A stretch of DNA of 64,000 bases. Origin: an uncultured Porphyromonadaceae bacterium. Lineage in GTDB: Bacteria > Bacteroidota > Bacteroidia > Bacteroidales > Muribaculaceae. Below the pieces are notes generated by a model. The model was not told where the DNA came from. It ran no database searches and saw only the letters and a program-made list of their open reading frames with translations. Position 1 is the first letter of the stretch, and each line of letters opens with the position of its first letter. The stretch is from the NCBI GenBank assembly GCA_905198125.1, contig CAJKBH010000013.1, forward strand, positions 14,627-78,626. Direction: 5' to 3'. The position numbers and the translations under genes are program-made. Positions 43,413 to 52,436 of this stretch are shown one piece after another.

Positions 43413-45989
43413 TCATTCCTCCGCATTTTGTTCCTCGGTTGCCTGAATATTGTCGGAAACTACATCGGACGCCTGGGCATCTTCAACAGGGCCTTCGGCT
43501 AAAGCCTCGTTATTTTCCGCATCTTCCTCCGTCGGTTCTGCTTCCGGATCCGACTGCACCTTGCAGACGGAAGCTATAGTGTCACCACGTTTTCCGAGGT
43601 CAATCAGTTTCACGCCTTGTGTAGCGCGGCCCATCACGCGGATGGACTTCACGGGCAGGCGCAGTGCGACGCCACTCTGATTTATGATCATCAGGTCGTT
43701 GTCGTCGGTCACATTCTTTATCGCAATCAGCTTGCCGGTCTTATCAGTAATCATAAGCGTACGCACGCCTTTACCGCCACGGTTGGTGATTCGGTAGTCC
43801 TCGATGTCTGAACGCTTTCCATAACCGTTTTCGGATACAACCATTATTGTCTCGCCATCCTTGCCGGTCAGCGTGATCATGCCGATTACCTCGTCGTTGT
43901 CATCGTCGAGAGTCATGCCGCGCACACCGGTGCTGACACGTCCCATGGTACGCACCGTTTCTTCGGGGAACCGGATGGCACGACCGTTTTTGTTGGCCAG
44001 CACTATCTGCGACTTGCCGTCAGTAAGGCGTACGCCTATCACCTCGTCGTCGTCACGCAGCAGAATGGCGGTAACGCCGATTGCACGCGGATGCGAGTAT
44101 GATGCGAGCGATGTCTTCTTGATGACACCCTTCTTGGTTGCGAACACAAGATTATGTGTCGTGTTGTATGCCGGATCAAGCAACCCCTTCGTGCGGATGA
44201 ATGCGTTGACATGGTCGTCGGGCTCAAGTTGCAGCAGGTTCTGGATGGCACGGCCTTTTGAATTCTTGGCACCTTCCGGAATCTCGTACACTTTCAGCCA
44301 GTAGCAACGGCCCTTCTGTGTGAAGAACAGTATATGGTTGTGGTTGGTAGCAGGATATATATATTCTATGAAGTCCTCATCGCGTGTAGAGCTTCCCTTG
44401 GCTCCGACACCGCCGCGATGCTGCGCGCGGAATTCGGAAAGGGGAGTCCTCTTTATATAACCTAAATGCGAGATGGTGATGATCATGGGGTCATCGGGGA
44501 AGAAGTCTTCGGAATTGAAGTCCCCGCTGAACGGATTCACAGTGGTGCGGCGTTCGTCGCCGTAACGGTCACGGATATCCACCAACTCGCCTTTGATTAC
44601 CTCGCGGAGCACCTGTTCGCTGTTCAGTATCTCCTGATAACGTGCGATGGCGGCCAACAGGTTCTGATACTTCTCCTGCAGTTTGTCCATCTCCAGGCCG
44701 GTGAGCTGGCGCAAACGCATCTCGACGATCTTGTCAGCCTGGGCCATATCAAGCTCAAAGCGGTCGCACAGGCGCTGCTTGGCTTCTTCGGGAGTGACGG
44801 AACTGCGGATGATGTGTATTACTTCGTCGATGTTGTCGCAGGCTATGATCAGTCCTTTGGTCAGATGAGCCTCCTTCTCGGCCTCTGCCAGGTCATGGCG
44901 TGTACGGCGCAACACCACCTCGCGGCGATGATCGACGAATGCCTCAAGGATTTCCTTCAGGCTAAGCGACTTGGGTCGTCCGTTCACCAACGCCACATTG
45001 TTCACGCTGAACGACGACTGCAATGCAGTCATCTTGAACAGCTTGTTAAGCACGACCTTGGCATTGGCCTCACGCTTGACATCGATAACGATATTGATCT
45101 TGCCTCGGGCCGAGGTATCCGTCACGTCGGCGATGCCGTCGATCTTCTTCTCGTCGGCCAGTTCGGCTATATTCTTTACAAGTTCCGACTTGATTACACC
45201 GTAAGGAATCTCGGATATAACGATGGAATCGTGGTTGTCGTGCGTCTCTATCTCGGCCTTGGCTCGGATCACGATACGGCCTCGTCCTGTCTCGTAGGCG
45301 TCGCGAACACCCTGCAGGCCGTATATCTCGCCGCCTGTGGGGAAATCCGGAGCCTTGACATATTCCATCAATCCGTCAAGATCAATGTCGGGATTGTCTA
45401 TCAGCGCTATGGATGCATTCAACGACTCGGTCAGGTTGTGGGGCGGCATATTTGTGGCCATACCCACGGCGATACCCGATGCACCGTTCACCAGCAGGTT
45501 AGGAATTCTGGTTGGCAGCACGGCGGGTTCGAGCAACGTATTGTCGAAGTTGGGGACGAAATCGACCGTTTCCTTGTCCAGGTCACGCAGCATTTCCTCG
45601 CCCATACGCGCCAGCTTCACCTCCGTGTAACGCATGGCGGCAGGGGAGTCTCCGTCGATTGATCCGAAGTTACCCTGACCGAACACAAGCGGATAACGCA
45701 ACGACCATTCCTGGGCGAGGCGCACCATTGTCAGATATATCGAGGAGTCGCCGTGAGGGTGATACTTACCCATCACTTCTCCTACCACACGAGCAGATTT
45801 CTTGGTGTCGCCGGCAAAGGTGTTGTGCAGTTCGTTCATTCCGAACAAGACGCGACGGTGCACCGGCTTGAAGCCGTCTCGCACGTCGGGCAATGCTCGC
45901 GACACAATGACCGACATCGAGTAGTCGATGTAGGCTTCCTTCATCTCCGATTCTATATTAATCGGGATTATCTTGTCATCTCCTTGCAT
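43413..45989 (-). CDS. gyrA: DNA gyrase subunit A
   Basis: 858 residues. The N-terminal breakage domain has catalytic Tyr121 in AAMRYTEV, and GKYHPHGDSSIYLTMVR spans the quinolone pocket. The C-terminal half has six beta-pinwheel blades, with a degenerate GyrA box QHRGGVG near FRAQHRGGVGAKG. The protein ends in an acidic Glu-rich tail. With GyrB it adds negative supercoils using ATP. Leu86 stands where E. coli GyrA has Asp87, and Phe103 where E. coli has Asp in LVDGQGN; see findings. A consensus promoter lies about 90 bases upstream in the divergent gap with clpC. Confidence 0.97.
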   Translation of the reverse strand: MQGDDKIIPINIESEMKEAYIDYSMSVIVSRALPDVRDGFKPVHRRVLFGMNELHNTFAGDTKKSARVVGEVMGKYHPHGDSSIYLTMVRLAQEWSLRYPLVFGQGNFGSIDGDSPAAMRYTEVKLARMGEEMLRDLDKETVDFVPNFDNTLLEPAVLPTRIPNLLVNGASGIAVGMATNMPPHNLTESLNASIALIDNPDIDLDGLMEYVKAPDFPTGGEIYGLQGVRDAYETGRGRIVIRAKAEIETHDNHDSIVISEIPYGVIKSELVKNIAELADEKKIDGIADVTDTSARGKINIVIDVKREANAKVVLNKLFKMTALQSSFSVNNVALVNGRPKSLSLKEILEAFVDHRREVVLRRTRHDLAEAEKEAHLTKGLIIACDNIDEVIHIIRSSVTPEEAKQRLCDRFELDMAQADKIVEMRLRQLTGLEMDKLQEKYQNLLAAIARYQEILNSEQVLREVIKGELVDIRDRYGDERRTTVNPFSGDFNSEDFFPDDPMIITISHLGYIKRTPLSEFRAQHRGGVGAKGSSTRDEDFIEYIYPATNHNHILFFTQKGRCYWLKVYEIPEGAKNSKGRAIQNLLQLEPDDHVNAFIRTKGLLDPAYNTTHNLVFATKKGVIKKTSLASYSHPRAIGVTAILLRDDDEVIGVRLTDGKSQIVLANKNGRAIRFPEETVRTMGRVSTGVRGMTLDDDNDEVIGMITLTGKDGETIMVVSENGYGKRSDIEDYRITNRGGKGVRTLMITDKTGKLIAIKNVTDDNDLMIINQSGVALRLPVKSIRVMGRATQGVKLIDLGKRGDTIASVCKVQSDPEAEPTEEDAENNEALAEGPVEDAQASDVVSDNIQATEEQNAEE

Positions 45990-46076
45990 TTTATTCTATA
46001 ATACCGCTAAATTCGGGTTTAGTTCTCTATTCCGGAAGCATCCGAAACGCTTCCTTAAATCATGCGGTTATTGCTA

Positions 46077-46107
46077 CAAAATTACAAAAAAATCCCCATT
46101 AAACAAA
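46077..46107 (-). promoter_or_regulatory. Promoter of gyrA
   Basis: On the minus strand TTTG (plus 46104-46107), 19 bases, TAATTTTG (plus 46077-46084): exact consensus, leaving a leader of about 80 bases. Confidence 0.75.
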
Positions 46108-46171
46108 ATGAAATACATCCCCGGCCGTTGGCATTATCACACATTATACCGTATTTCATGTTATTTTTTAC

Positions 46172-46179
46172 TAATTTCG
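46172..46179 (+). promoter_or_regulatory. Weak -7 candidate for clpC
   Basis: TAATTTCG, one base from TAnnTTTG, 80 bases before the clpC start; no clear TTTG at the right distance. The heat-shock regulator site, if any, is not recognisable. Confidence 0.3.
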
Positions 46180-46258
46180 CGGTCTGACATGTCAATGCGG
46201 AGTTGCCGCATATACTTTTTGGCATAACATTTGTTTATGGGTTATAAAACGATTGTAA

Positions 46259-48847
46259 ATGAAACAAGACTTTTCAAAACTGTTCACACCAATACTTGAA
46301 GCCTCGATGCGGGAGGTGAACCGACTCGGATCGGTCGCCATCCAGCCCGAGCACTTCATGCTTGTTGCAGTGAGCGACACCGGCGGATATGGTTATAAGA
46401 TACTGAGCCACATGCAGATTCCTCTTGACAAGATTCGCGAGGAACTGGAGCGGTATCTGTCGTCGGACGCACAGCCCGGCGAGACCACAACCCTGTTCGA
46501 GCAGCAATACCGCATCAGCCTTGGAGCGGTGCGTCATCTGCAGCTGGCCACTTCCGAGGCTCGTAAAATGAATGGCGGTGTCATAGGCAGCGAACACATC
46601 ATAATGGCTCTGATTCACGATCCCCGTTCGATGGATAGCGAGATCCTGCGTAAAATCAAAGATGAATACCTTCATTTCGATATATCCATACAGGCCATAG
46701 GCGACATTTCGCCTATGGGTATGGGACAGAACAATCCCGTTGACGATGACGACGACGAGGAGGATGCTCCTGTAAGTCCGAAGAACTCATCGCGTCAGCA
46801 GTCTAACGGCAAGGGAAAGCAGAACAGCGACACACCGGCTTTGGACAAATTCGGTTACGATATGACCAAGGCTGCCGCCGAAGGCAGACTCGACCCGGTG
46901 GTAGGCCGTGAGCGTGAGATAGAACGTCTCGCCCAGATTCTGTCACGCCGCAAGAAGAACAACCCTGTGCTTATCGGTGAACCGGGAGTCGGCAAATCAG
47001 CTATTGTCGAGGGCCTGGCGTTGCGCATCAACCAGCATCTGGTGCCTCGTGTGTTGCTCAACAAGCGTGTGGTGAGCCTTGACATGGCAGGCATAGTGGC
47101 CGGCACGAAATACCGCGGTCAATTCGAGGAACGAATCAAGGCCGTGCTCGACGAACTGTCGCACAACGACAATATAATACTGTTCATCGACGAGATCCAC
47201 ACCATAGTGGGTGCGGGCAGCGCGCCCGGCTCGATGGATGCCGCCAATATGCTCAAGCCCGCATTGGCACGCGGCGAGATTCAGTGCATCGGTGCCACCA
47301 CTCTTGACGAATACCGCCATAACATCGAGAAGGACGGCGCCCTGGAACGTCGTTTCCAGAAGGTGATAGTAGAGCCTACCTCGCCCGAGGAGACTTTGGC
47401 TATTCTGCGTCAGGTCAAGGATAAGTATGAGAAACATCACAATGTCACATATACCGACCAGGCTCTGGAGGCATGTGTATCCCTGACCGAACGTTATGTT
47501 AGCGACCGCAACTTCCCCGACAAGGCTCTTGATGCTCTTGACGAGGCCGGCAGCCGCGTGCATATAACCAACATCATCGTTCCGGAGGAGATCGACAGCA
47601 TGGAGAAAGAGGTGGACCGCCTGACCGTCGCCAAACTTGAGGCCGCCAAATCGCAGGACTATGAGAAGGCCGCCAATCTTCTTGACGAGGAGACGAAAGC
47701 CCGCGAACGTCTTGAGAAAGCCAAGACGGAATGGGAGAACGGTCTCAGCAGCAATCCGCAGATTGTCGACGATGAGAAGGTGGCTGAAGTAGTGGCATTA
47801 ATGACCGGAGTACCCACCCAGCGCATCGCCCAGACCGAAGGAACTCGTCTTCTTGAGATGGGCGAAAGACTGAAAGGTTCCGTAATAGGTCAGGATGATG
47901 CCGTGGCAAAAGTGGTAAAGGCCATCCAGCGCAACCGCATCGGTCTTAAGGATCCCGACAAGCCCATCGGGGTGTTCATGTTCCTTGGCCCGACAGGTGT
48001 CGGCAAGACTTTGCTTGCTAAAAAATTGGCCGAGTATCTGTTCGATTCACCCGATGCACTGATACGTGTGGATATGAGCGAATTCATGGAGAAATTCACC
48101 GTGTCCCGTCTCGTAGGAGCGCCTCCGGGATACGTGGGATATGAGGAGGGCGGCCAGCTTACCGAGAAGGTACGCCGCAAACCATACTCTGTGGTTCTGC
48201 TCGATGAGATCGAGAAAGCGCATCCCGATGTGTTCAATCTGCTATTGCAGGTCATGGACGAAGGCCGGCTTACCGACTCTTTAGGACGCCGCATTGACTT
48301 CAAGAACACCATCATTATCATGACCAGCAACGTCGGTTCGCGACAGCTCAAGGACTTTGGTTCCGGCGTCGGATTCAACACCGGCGAATCGCCCCAAGCA
48401 CAGGCCCAGGGCGTTATATCCAAGGCTCTGAACAAGGCGTTCAGCCCGGAATTCCTGAACCGCGTGGACGACATAGTGATGTTCGACCAGCTCGACCGTG
48501 ACGCCATCGGCAAGATCATAGACATCGAGCTGAAGGAATTCTATACCCGCGTCGAGAAGTTAGGATTCAAGCTTAAGCTGTCGCCCGAAGCCAAGGAGTT
48601 TATTGCCGAAAAGGGATATGACAAGAACTTCGGAGCACGTCCGCTTAAGCGAGCCATCCAGAAATACCTGGAGGACGAACTTGCCGAGATGATACTGAAA
48701 CTTAACGCCGAATCATGTCTCGGAGGAGCTATCGAAGCTGTCAAGAGCAAAGACGGAGATGAGGAAAAACTCGCGCTTACCTATGTCCCCTTGCTTCCCG
48801 CCGAGGATGCTGCTGATTCAGAAATTAAAGGCATCGAATCCAATTGA
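46259..48847 (+). CDS. clpC: Clp ATPase, ClpC type
   Basis: 862 residues. The N-terminal Clp repeat domain spans residues 1-150. The first AAA module has Walker A GEPGVGKS and Walker B ILFIDEIHTIVGAG. A short middle domain (KLEAAKSQDYEKAANLLDEETKARERL) is UVR-like as in ClpC rather than the long ClpB coiled coil. The second AAA module has GPTGVGKT and VVLLDEIEKAH. An acidic Asp-run linker lies at residues 160-168. It unfolds proteins for ClpP and probably works with adaptors; the ClpP-contact loop (IGF/LGF type) is not obvious by eye. A terminator follows. Confidence 0.93.
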   Translation: MKQDFSKLFTPILEASMREVNRLGSVAIQPEHFMLVAVSDTGGYGYKILSHMQIPLDKIREELERYLSSDAQPGETTTLFEQQYRISLGAVRHLQLATSEARKMNGGVIGSEHIIMALIHDPRSMDSEILRKIKDEYLHFDISIQAIGDISPMGMGQNNPVDDDDDEEDAPVSPKNSSRQQSNGKGKQNSDTPALDKFGYDMTKAAAEGRLDPVVGREREIERLAQILSRRKKNNPVLIGEPGVGKSAIVEGLALRINQHLVPRVLLNKRVVSLDMAGIVAGTKYRGQFEERIKAVLDELSHNDNIILFIDEIHTIVGAGSAPGSMDAANMLKPALARGEIQCIGATTLDEYRHNIEKDGALERRFQKVIVEPTSPEETLAILRQVKDKYEKHHNVTYTDQALEACVSLTERYVSDRNFPDKALDALDEAGSRVHITNIIVPEEIDSMEKEVDRLTVAKLEAAKSQDYEKAANLLDEETKARERLEKAKTEWENGLSSNPQIVDDEKVAEVVALMTGVPTQRIAQTEGTRLLEMGERLKGSVIGQDDAVAKVVKAIQRNRIGLKDPDKPIGVFMFLGPTGVGKTLLAKKLAEYLFDSPDALIRVDMSEFMEKFTVSRLVGAPPGYVGYEEGGQLTEKVRRKPYSVVLLDEIEKAHPDVFNLLLQVMDEGRLTDSLGRRIDFKNTIIIMTSNVGSRQLKDFGSGVGFNTGESPQAQAQGVISKALNKAFSPEFLNRVDDIVMFDQLDRDAIGKIIDIELKEFYTRVEKLGFKLKLSPEAKEFIAEKGYDKNFGARPLKRAIQKYLEDELAEMILKLNAESCLGGAIEAVKSKDGDEEKLALTYVPLLPAEDAADSEIKGIESN

Positions 48848-48871
48848 TGCAATAATGACCTACAATAAGAA

Positions 48872-48911
48872 AGACGTGTCGAGGACAATCCCTGACACGT
48901 CTATTATTTTA
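48872..48911. terminator. Bidirectional terminator after clpC
   Basis: AGACGTGTC (48872-48880) pairs with GACACGTCT (48894-48902), with further pairs AGG/CCT inside and an ATTATTTTAT tail. The neighbouring nitrilase gene converges on it. Confidence 0.8.
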
Positions 48912-48922
48912 TCTGATAAAAT

Positions 48923-49720
48923 TTACAACAGCTTGAAACGGTCGGCGTCGCGCCATGCTGCGAATTTGACTCTGAATGCGTCGAGTTTGTCTCGCATCAG
49001 AGTAGCATAGATGAGTCCCGTGGACTCCTGAAGCACCGATATATCACGCCCCTTGAAATCCAAAGCCTGTGACGATTCAGGATAGACGAATCCTTTATCA
49101 TCTGTGCCTGTGCAGTTCACGCCGCAGACATACGCCTGATTCTCTATCGCACGTGCCGGCAACAGTTTGTTCCATGCATCAATCCTCACCTCGGGCCAGT
49201 TGGCGACCACAAACAGAACATCGTATTCATTCTCGACATTACGGCACCATACCGGGAATCTGATATCGTAACATTCCACCATGGCGATGTTCCATCCGCG
49301 GTATCTGATCAGCATGCGTTCATAACCATGTGAAAACACTTTGTCCTCGCCGGCCATGTGAAACAGATGGTGCTTGTCCTCGAAGGTCGCTTCACCTCCA
49401 GGTTCGATGAAAAAGCCACGGTTGTACAGCGAACCTCCGGTATCGGCTATAAAACTTCCGGCTATGGCTACATTATAACGTGAAGCCAGTTCCTGAAGCC
49501 GCGACACCGTCTCGCCACTGTTACGCTCGGCCAGTTCCCGCACCTGTTCCTTGTCTTTGTCAACAGGGAAACCCGTTGAGAACGTTTCAGGCAAAATAAC
49601 CACATCCGTCTGCGGATGCACCAGCTTGAGCGTATCTTCCAACCAGCTTAGGTTGGCCATCTTGTCGCCCCAGGTTATCTTAAGAGGCAACAGGCATACA
49701 TGCAAGTCCTGGGATATCAT
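48923..49720 (-). CDS. Nitrilase-superfamily amidohydrolase (omega-amidase-like)
   Basis: 265 residues from the ATG at 49720; a TTG two codons earlier overlaps the upstream stop. The catalytic set is Glu45 in LPETFSTGF, Lys116 in EDKHHLF and Cys150 in VECYDIRFPVW. This is the YafV/omega-amidase type, which hydrolyses alpha-ketoglutaramate or alpha-ketosuccinamate left after transamination of Gln or Asn. It has no signal peptide. It starts three bases beyond the stop of the acyltransferase gene and is translated from the same message. Confidence 0.88.
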   Translation of the reverse strand: MISQDLHVCLLPLKITWGDKMANLSWLEDTLKLVHPQTDVVILPETFSTGFPVDKDKEQVRELAERNSGETVSRLQELASRYNVAIAGSFIADTGGSLYNRGFFIEPGGEATFEDKHHLFHMAGEDKVFSHGYERMLIRYRGWNIAMVECYDIRFPVWCRNVENEYDVLFVVANWPEVRIDAWNKLLPARAIENQAYVCGVNCTGTDDKGFVYPESSQALDFKGRDISVLQESTGLIYATLMRDKLDAFRVKFAAWRDADRFKLL

Positions 49721-49722
49721 GG

Positions 49723-50271
49723 TCAATATATAAATTTATCGGGATACTTGGCGGCATCCTTGTATTTTGCGTAATATCCTTTCACATAATCCATATCCTG
49801 CTCGATATTGCCGGTGGGCACATACAAATCGCGGATTATCACTGTCTTGGTCTTATAGTCGATGACTCCAAGCTGAATGGGCACATTGGCGCCGAGGGCT
49901 ATATAAATGAATCCACGGCGCCATTTCTCGCGGGCGCTGCGCGTCCCTTCGGGAGTGACTGCCAGGTTCATATAGTCATGCCGGACAAAAGCCTCGACCA
50001 GATATTGACTGAGTTCACCTCCGGAACCGCGCGAGGGTACCGGAATGCCACCCAGGCGCCGCATCAAGATTCCCATCGGCCAGAAAAACCAGAATTTCTT
50101 CATCAGGAAATTAGCCTTGTAGCCTAACGACCTGTAGGCGGCCAGTCCAATGATAAAATCCCAGTTCGAAGTATGGGGCGCGACACATATTATGCATTTA
50201 TCAAGATGGGGAGCCGAGATATCGACTCTCCATCCTGCGTTATGCAATAGTTTTCCCCAGATGTTGGCCAT
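49723..50271 (-). CDS. PlsC-like lysophospholipid acyltransferase
   Basis: 182 residues. Acyltransferase motif I is APHTSNWDFIIG (the usual HxxxxD is met by His-Thr-Ser-Asn-Trp-Asp), and motif III is VTPEGTRSA. The sequence FWFFWPMGILMRRLGGIPVPS lies between them and may bind the membrane. It is shorter than standard PlsC. It transfers an acyl chain to glycerol-phosphate-like lipids, or perhaps to another membrane acceptor. It begins 6 bases after the stop of the small gene at 50278 on the same strand. Confidence 0.85.
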   Translation of the reverse strand: MANIWGKLLHNAGWRVDISAPHLDKCIICVAPHTSNWDFIIGLAAYRSLGYKANFLMKKFWFFWPMGILMRRLGGIPVPSRGSGGELSQYLVEAFVRHDYMNLAVTPEGTRSAREKWRRGFIYIALGANVPIQLGVIDYKTKTVIIRDLYVPTGNIEQDMDYVKGYYAKYKDAAKYPDKFIY

Positions 50272-50277
50272 TGCCTG

Positions 50278-50652
50278 TTATGCTTCGGCTTCAGCCTTGG
50301 CGTATGCCTTGTTGCGCTCACGCTCGCTTTCGGGCAGAGCCTCGTTGAACACTTTCAGAGCCTGGTTCACCTCCTCGTTGAAGTCGGTGATGATCTTGTC
50401 GAACAGCGCCACGAAGAATGCCTTCTTGGCCTTGGAATATGCCTCCTTGCTTTCGAAAGCCTTCTCGCCACGGTCGAAGAAAACGTTGCTGTTGCACTTT
50501 GCGCGGCCTATTGCGCCAAGCACCTTCTCGATGGCCTGCGACACCTTGTCACGGTCCACTTCCTTTACGTTGTAATACGCTGACACCATCTCGTCAACAA
50601 CTACCGATCCGAGCTGATCGACATATTTCTTGAAATCTCTCTTGCTTGCCAT
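50278..50652 (-). CDS. Small conserved helical protein of unknown function
   Basis: 124 residues, almost entirely helical and rich in Lys, Glu and Ala. MASKRDFKKYVDQLGSVVVDEM starts it and YAKAEAEA ends it. There is no signal peptide, cysteine motif or catalytic pattern. Bacteroidales have similar short proteins of this beginning; I do not know a function. It is the first gene of the set with the acyltransferase and nitrilase, downstream of the fold-back element. Confidence 0.7.
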   Translation of the reverse strand: MASKRDFKKYVDQLGSVVVDEMVSAYYNVKEVDRDKVSQAIEKVLGAIGRAKCNSNVFFDRGEKAFESKEAYSKAKKAFFVALFDKIITDFNEEVNQALKVFNEALPESERERNKAYAKAEAEA

Positions 50653-50696
50653 TGTTTCAGGTTATATTAGAGTTATTAGTATTTTCGGAATCATTA

Positions 50697-50878
50697 GAAA
50701 CTGTTTAAATTTATTACGAATAATTTTTATATGAATCCTTTCAATGGCTTTTAAGAATCTTTTTGGCTGTTTTCGCCAAGTTTCGGCAGTCGCAACCGAA
50801 AGGTTTCTCCTTTCTCAACTTGCGAAAACATCTCAAAAATCTTCTCAAAATCCATTGAAAATAAATTTAAACAGTTTC
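50697..50878. mobile_element. MITE-like fold-back element
   Basis: 182 bases with perfect 19-base terminal inverted repeats beginning GAAACTGTTTAAATT (50697-50715 and 50860-50878), flanked on both sides by TTA (50694-50696, 50879-50881), a possible target duplication. Inner arms also pair: TTTCAATGG/CCATTGAAA (50739, 50852) and TGTTTTCGC/GCGAAAACA (50768, 50822). The whole unit could fold into one long hairpin with a 23-base extra stretch in the left arm. It has no coding sequence; it would need a transposase from elsewhere. Confidence 0.75.
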
Positions 50879-50966
50879 TTAGAGTTGTCAGAAACCATAA
50901 ATATCCTGACACCCTATTATTATAACGTCAACAAGACGCTTTTTATCGTCAAAGTGTTAAAATTTT

Positions 50967-52436
50967 TCAATCCAGGCGGTCCTTGCGCGATGCATCGAGA
51001 CGTAACAGAATGAACAGCAATATGGTGAAACCCCACAATGACGAGCCTCCGTAGCTGAAGAAAGGCAGCGGAATGCCAATGACGGGACACAACCCGATCA
51101 CCATTCCGATATTGATGCATAAATGGAATATCAGGATTGACAGCACACAGTATGCGTAAACCCGTTCAAACGGCGTTCGTTGTCGCTCGGCAATGTGTAT
51201 CAGCCTCAATATCAATATCAGGAAAAGCAACAACACTCCCGTGGCTCCGATAAATCCCTGTTCCTCTCCGATAGTACAGAATATGAAGTCGGTGTGTTGT
51301 TCGGGCACATATTTCAGTTTGGTCTGTGTGCCGTTCAGAAAACCCTTGCCGGCCACACCTCCGGACCCGATAGCGATTTTAGACTGGTTGACGTTATAGC
51401 CGGCTCCCCGCAGATTCTCCTCTATGCCGAGCGCCACCTTGATTCGTTGCTGCTGATGGGGCTGCAGGATATTGTTGTAGGCGTAATTCACCGAAAAGAG
51501 GAACAGTACCGACACTATACAGAAGCCTATCGACACCACGAACTTCCCGATTCTGTGGCGGAACATCGCTATGCCCGTATATATAAGTGCGGCGGCTATG
51601 ATGGTAAGAAAGTAGGCAAGACCGTTAACGCTGACGCCACATAGACTCAACACTGTCACGATTGCCCCTGAACCGACAAATCCGATGATGACATTGCGCG
51701 CTATGAACAGGTCGCGGCAATAGAACAGCAGCATCAGCGAATAAATCAGCATTATGATGATGAACACCGTAAATTCGCCCATCGGAAGTCCCAGAATCAG
51801 AGGGTCGGCGAATTTCACGGCCACCACAAAGTATGTTATGGCACATAACACCGAGAACAGTACCAGTCCGCTCATGCCCTCGCGATAAAGCACGAATATA
51901 AGCGACACATATACCAAGGCGCTTCCTGTCTCGTTCTGCAGCAATATCAGGATGATGGGCAGAAATATTATGATTAGTGCCCGGAAATAATTGCTTATCT
52001 TGGCATTGAGCGAGAAATTATAGGAATCAAACAGTTTGGCCAAAGCAAGTGCCGTGGCGAATTTACCGAATTCCGCAGGTTGCAGACTCACCGGTCCGAG
52101 AGATATCCATGAATGCGAGCCCTTGATATCGGGTGCTATGAAAATGGTCAGAAGCAATACAAACAGAACCGCGATGTATATCGGATATGCATACGTCTTG
52201 TATATCCTGTAGTCTATCAGCAATATGACGGCGCCCAACACCAGCGACAATCCGATCCACATGATCTGCTTGCCCGAAAACTCATTCAGGTCGAACAGTG
52301 ACGCGTTGTCGAAATCATAACTCGCCGCATATATGCTGACGGCTCCGGCGCATACCAGCACCAGATATATCAGCACCGTTACCCAGTCCAGGCCACGGAA
52401 CCCGCCAAGGCTATTGTCAGTGTTTGGTGACGCCAC
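50967..52436 (-). CDS. rodA: Rod-shape SEDS glycosyltransferase RodA
   Basis: 489 residues with about ten transmembrane helices; the family signatures are LQPAEFGKFATALALA, LLQNETGSALVYV and GIPLPFFSYGGSSL near the end. The catalytic Asp of SEDS proteins is expected in the large extracytoplasmic loop (EQHTDFIFCTIGEEQGF). It polymerises lipid II into glycan with its partner PBP2. An insert near residues 230-310 makes it longer than enterobacterial RodA, as in other Bacteroidetes. It overlaps mrdA by 20 bases. Confidence 0.95.
   Translation of the reverse strand: MASPNTDNSLGGFRGLDWVTVLIYLVLVCAGAVSIYAASYDFDNASLFDLNEFSGKQIMWIGLSLVLGAVILLIDYRIYKTYAYPIYIAVLFVLLLTIFIAPDIKGSHSWISLGPVSLQPAEFGKFATALALAKLFDSYNFSLNAKISNYFRALIIIFLPIILILLQNETGSALVYVSLIFVLYREGMSGLVLFSVLCAITYFVVAVKFADPLILGLPMGEFTVFIIIMLIYSLMLLFYCRDLFIARNVIIGFVGSGAIVTVLSLCGVSVNGLAYFLTIIAAALIYTGIAMFRHRIGKFVVSIGFCIVSVLFLFSVNYAYNNILQPHQQQRIKVALGIEENLRGAGYNVNQSKIAIGSGGVAGKGFLNGTQTKLKYVPEQHTDFIFCTIGEEQGFIGATGVLLLFLILILRLIHIAERQRTPFERVYAYCVLSILIFHLCINIGMVIGLCPVIGIPLPFFSYGGSSLWGFTILLFILLRLDASRKDRLD

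Noticed and set aside
44466..45662. 398-codon open frame antisense to gyrA
   Set aside because: No recognisable protein, fully inside gyrA, and unusually rich in Asp/His/Gln-type shadow residues.
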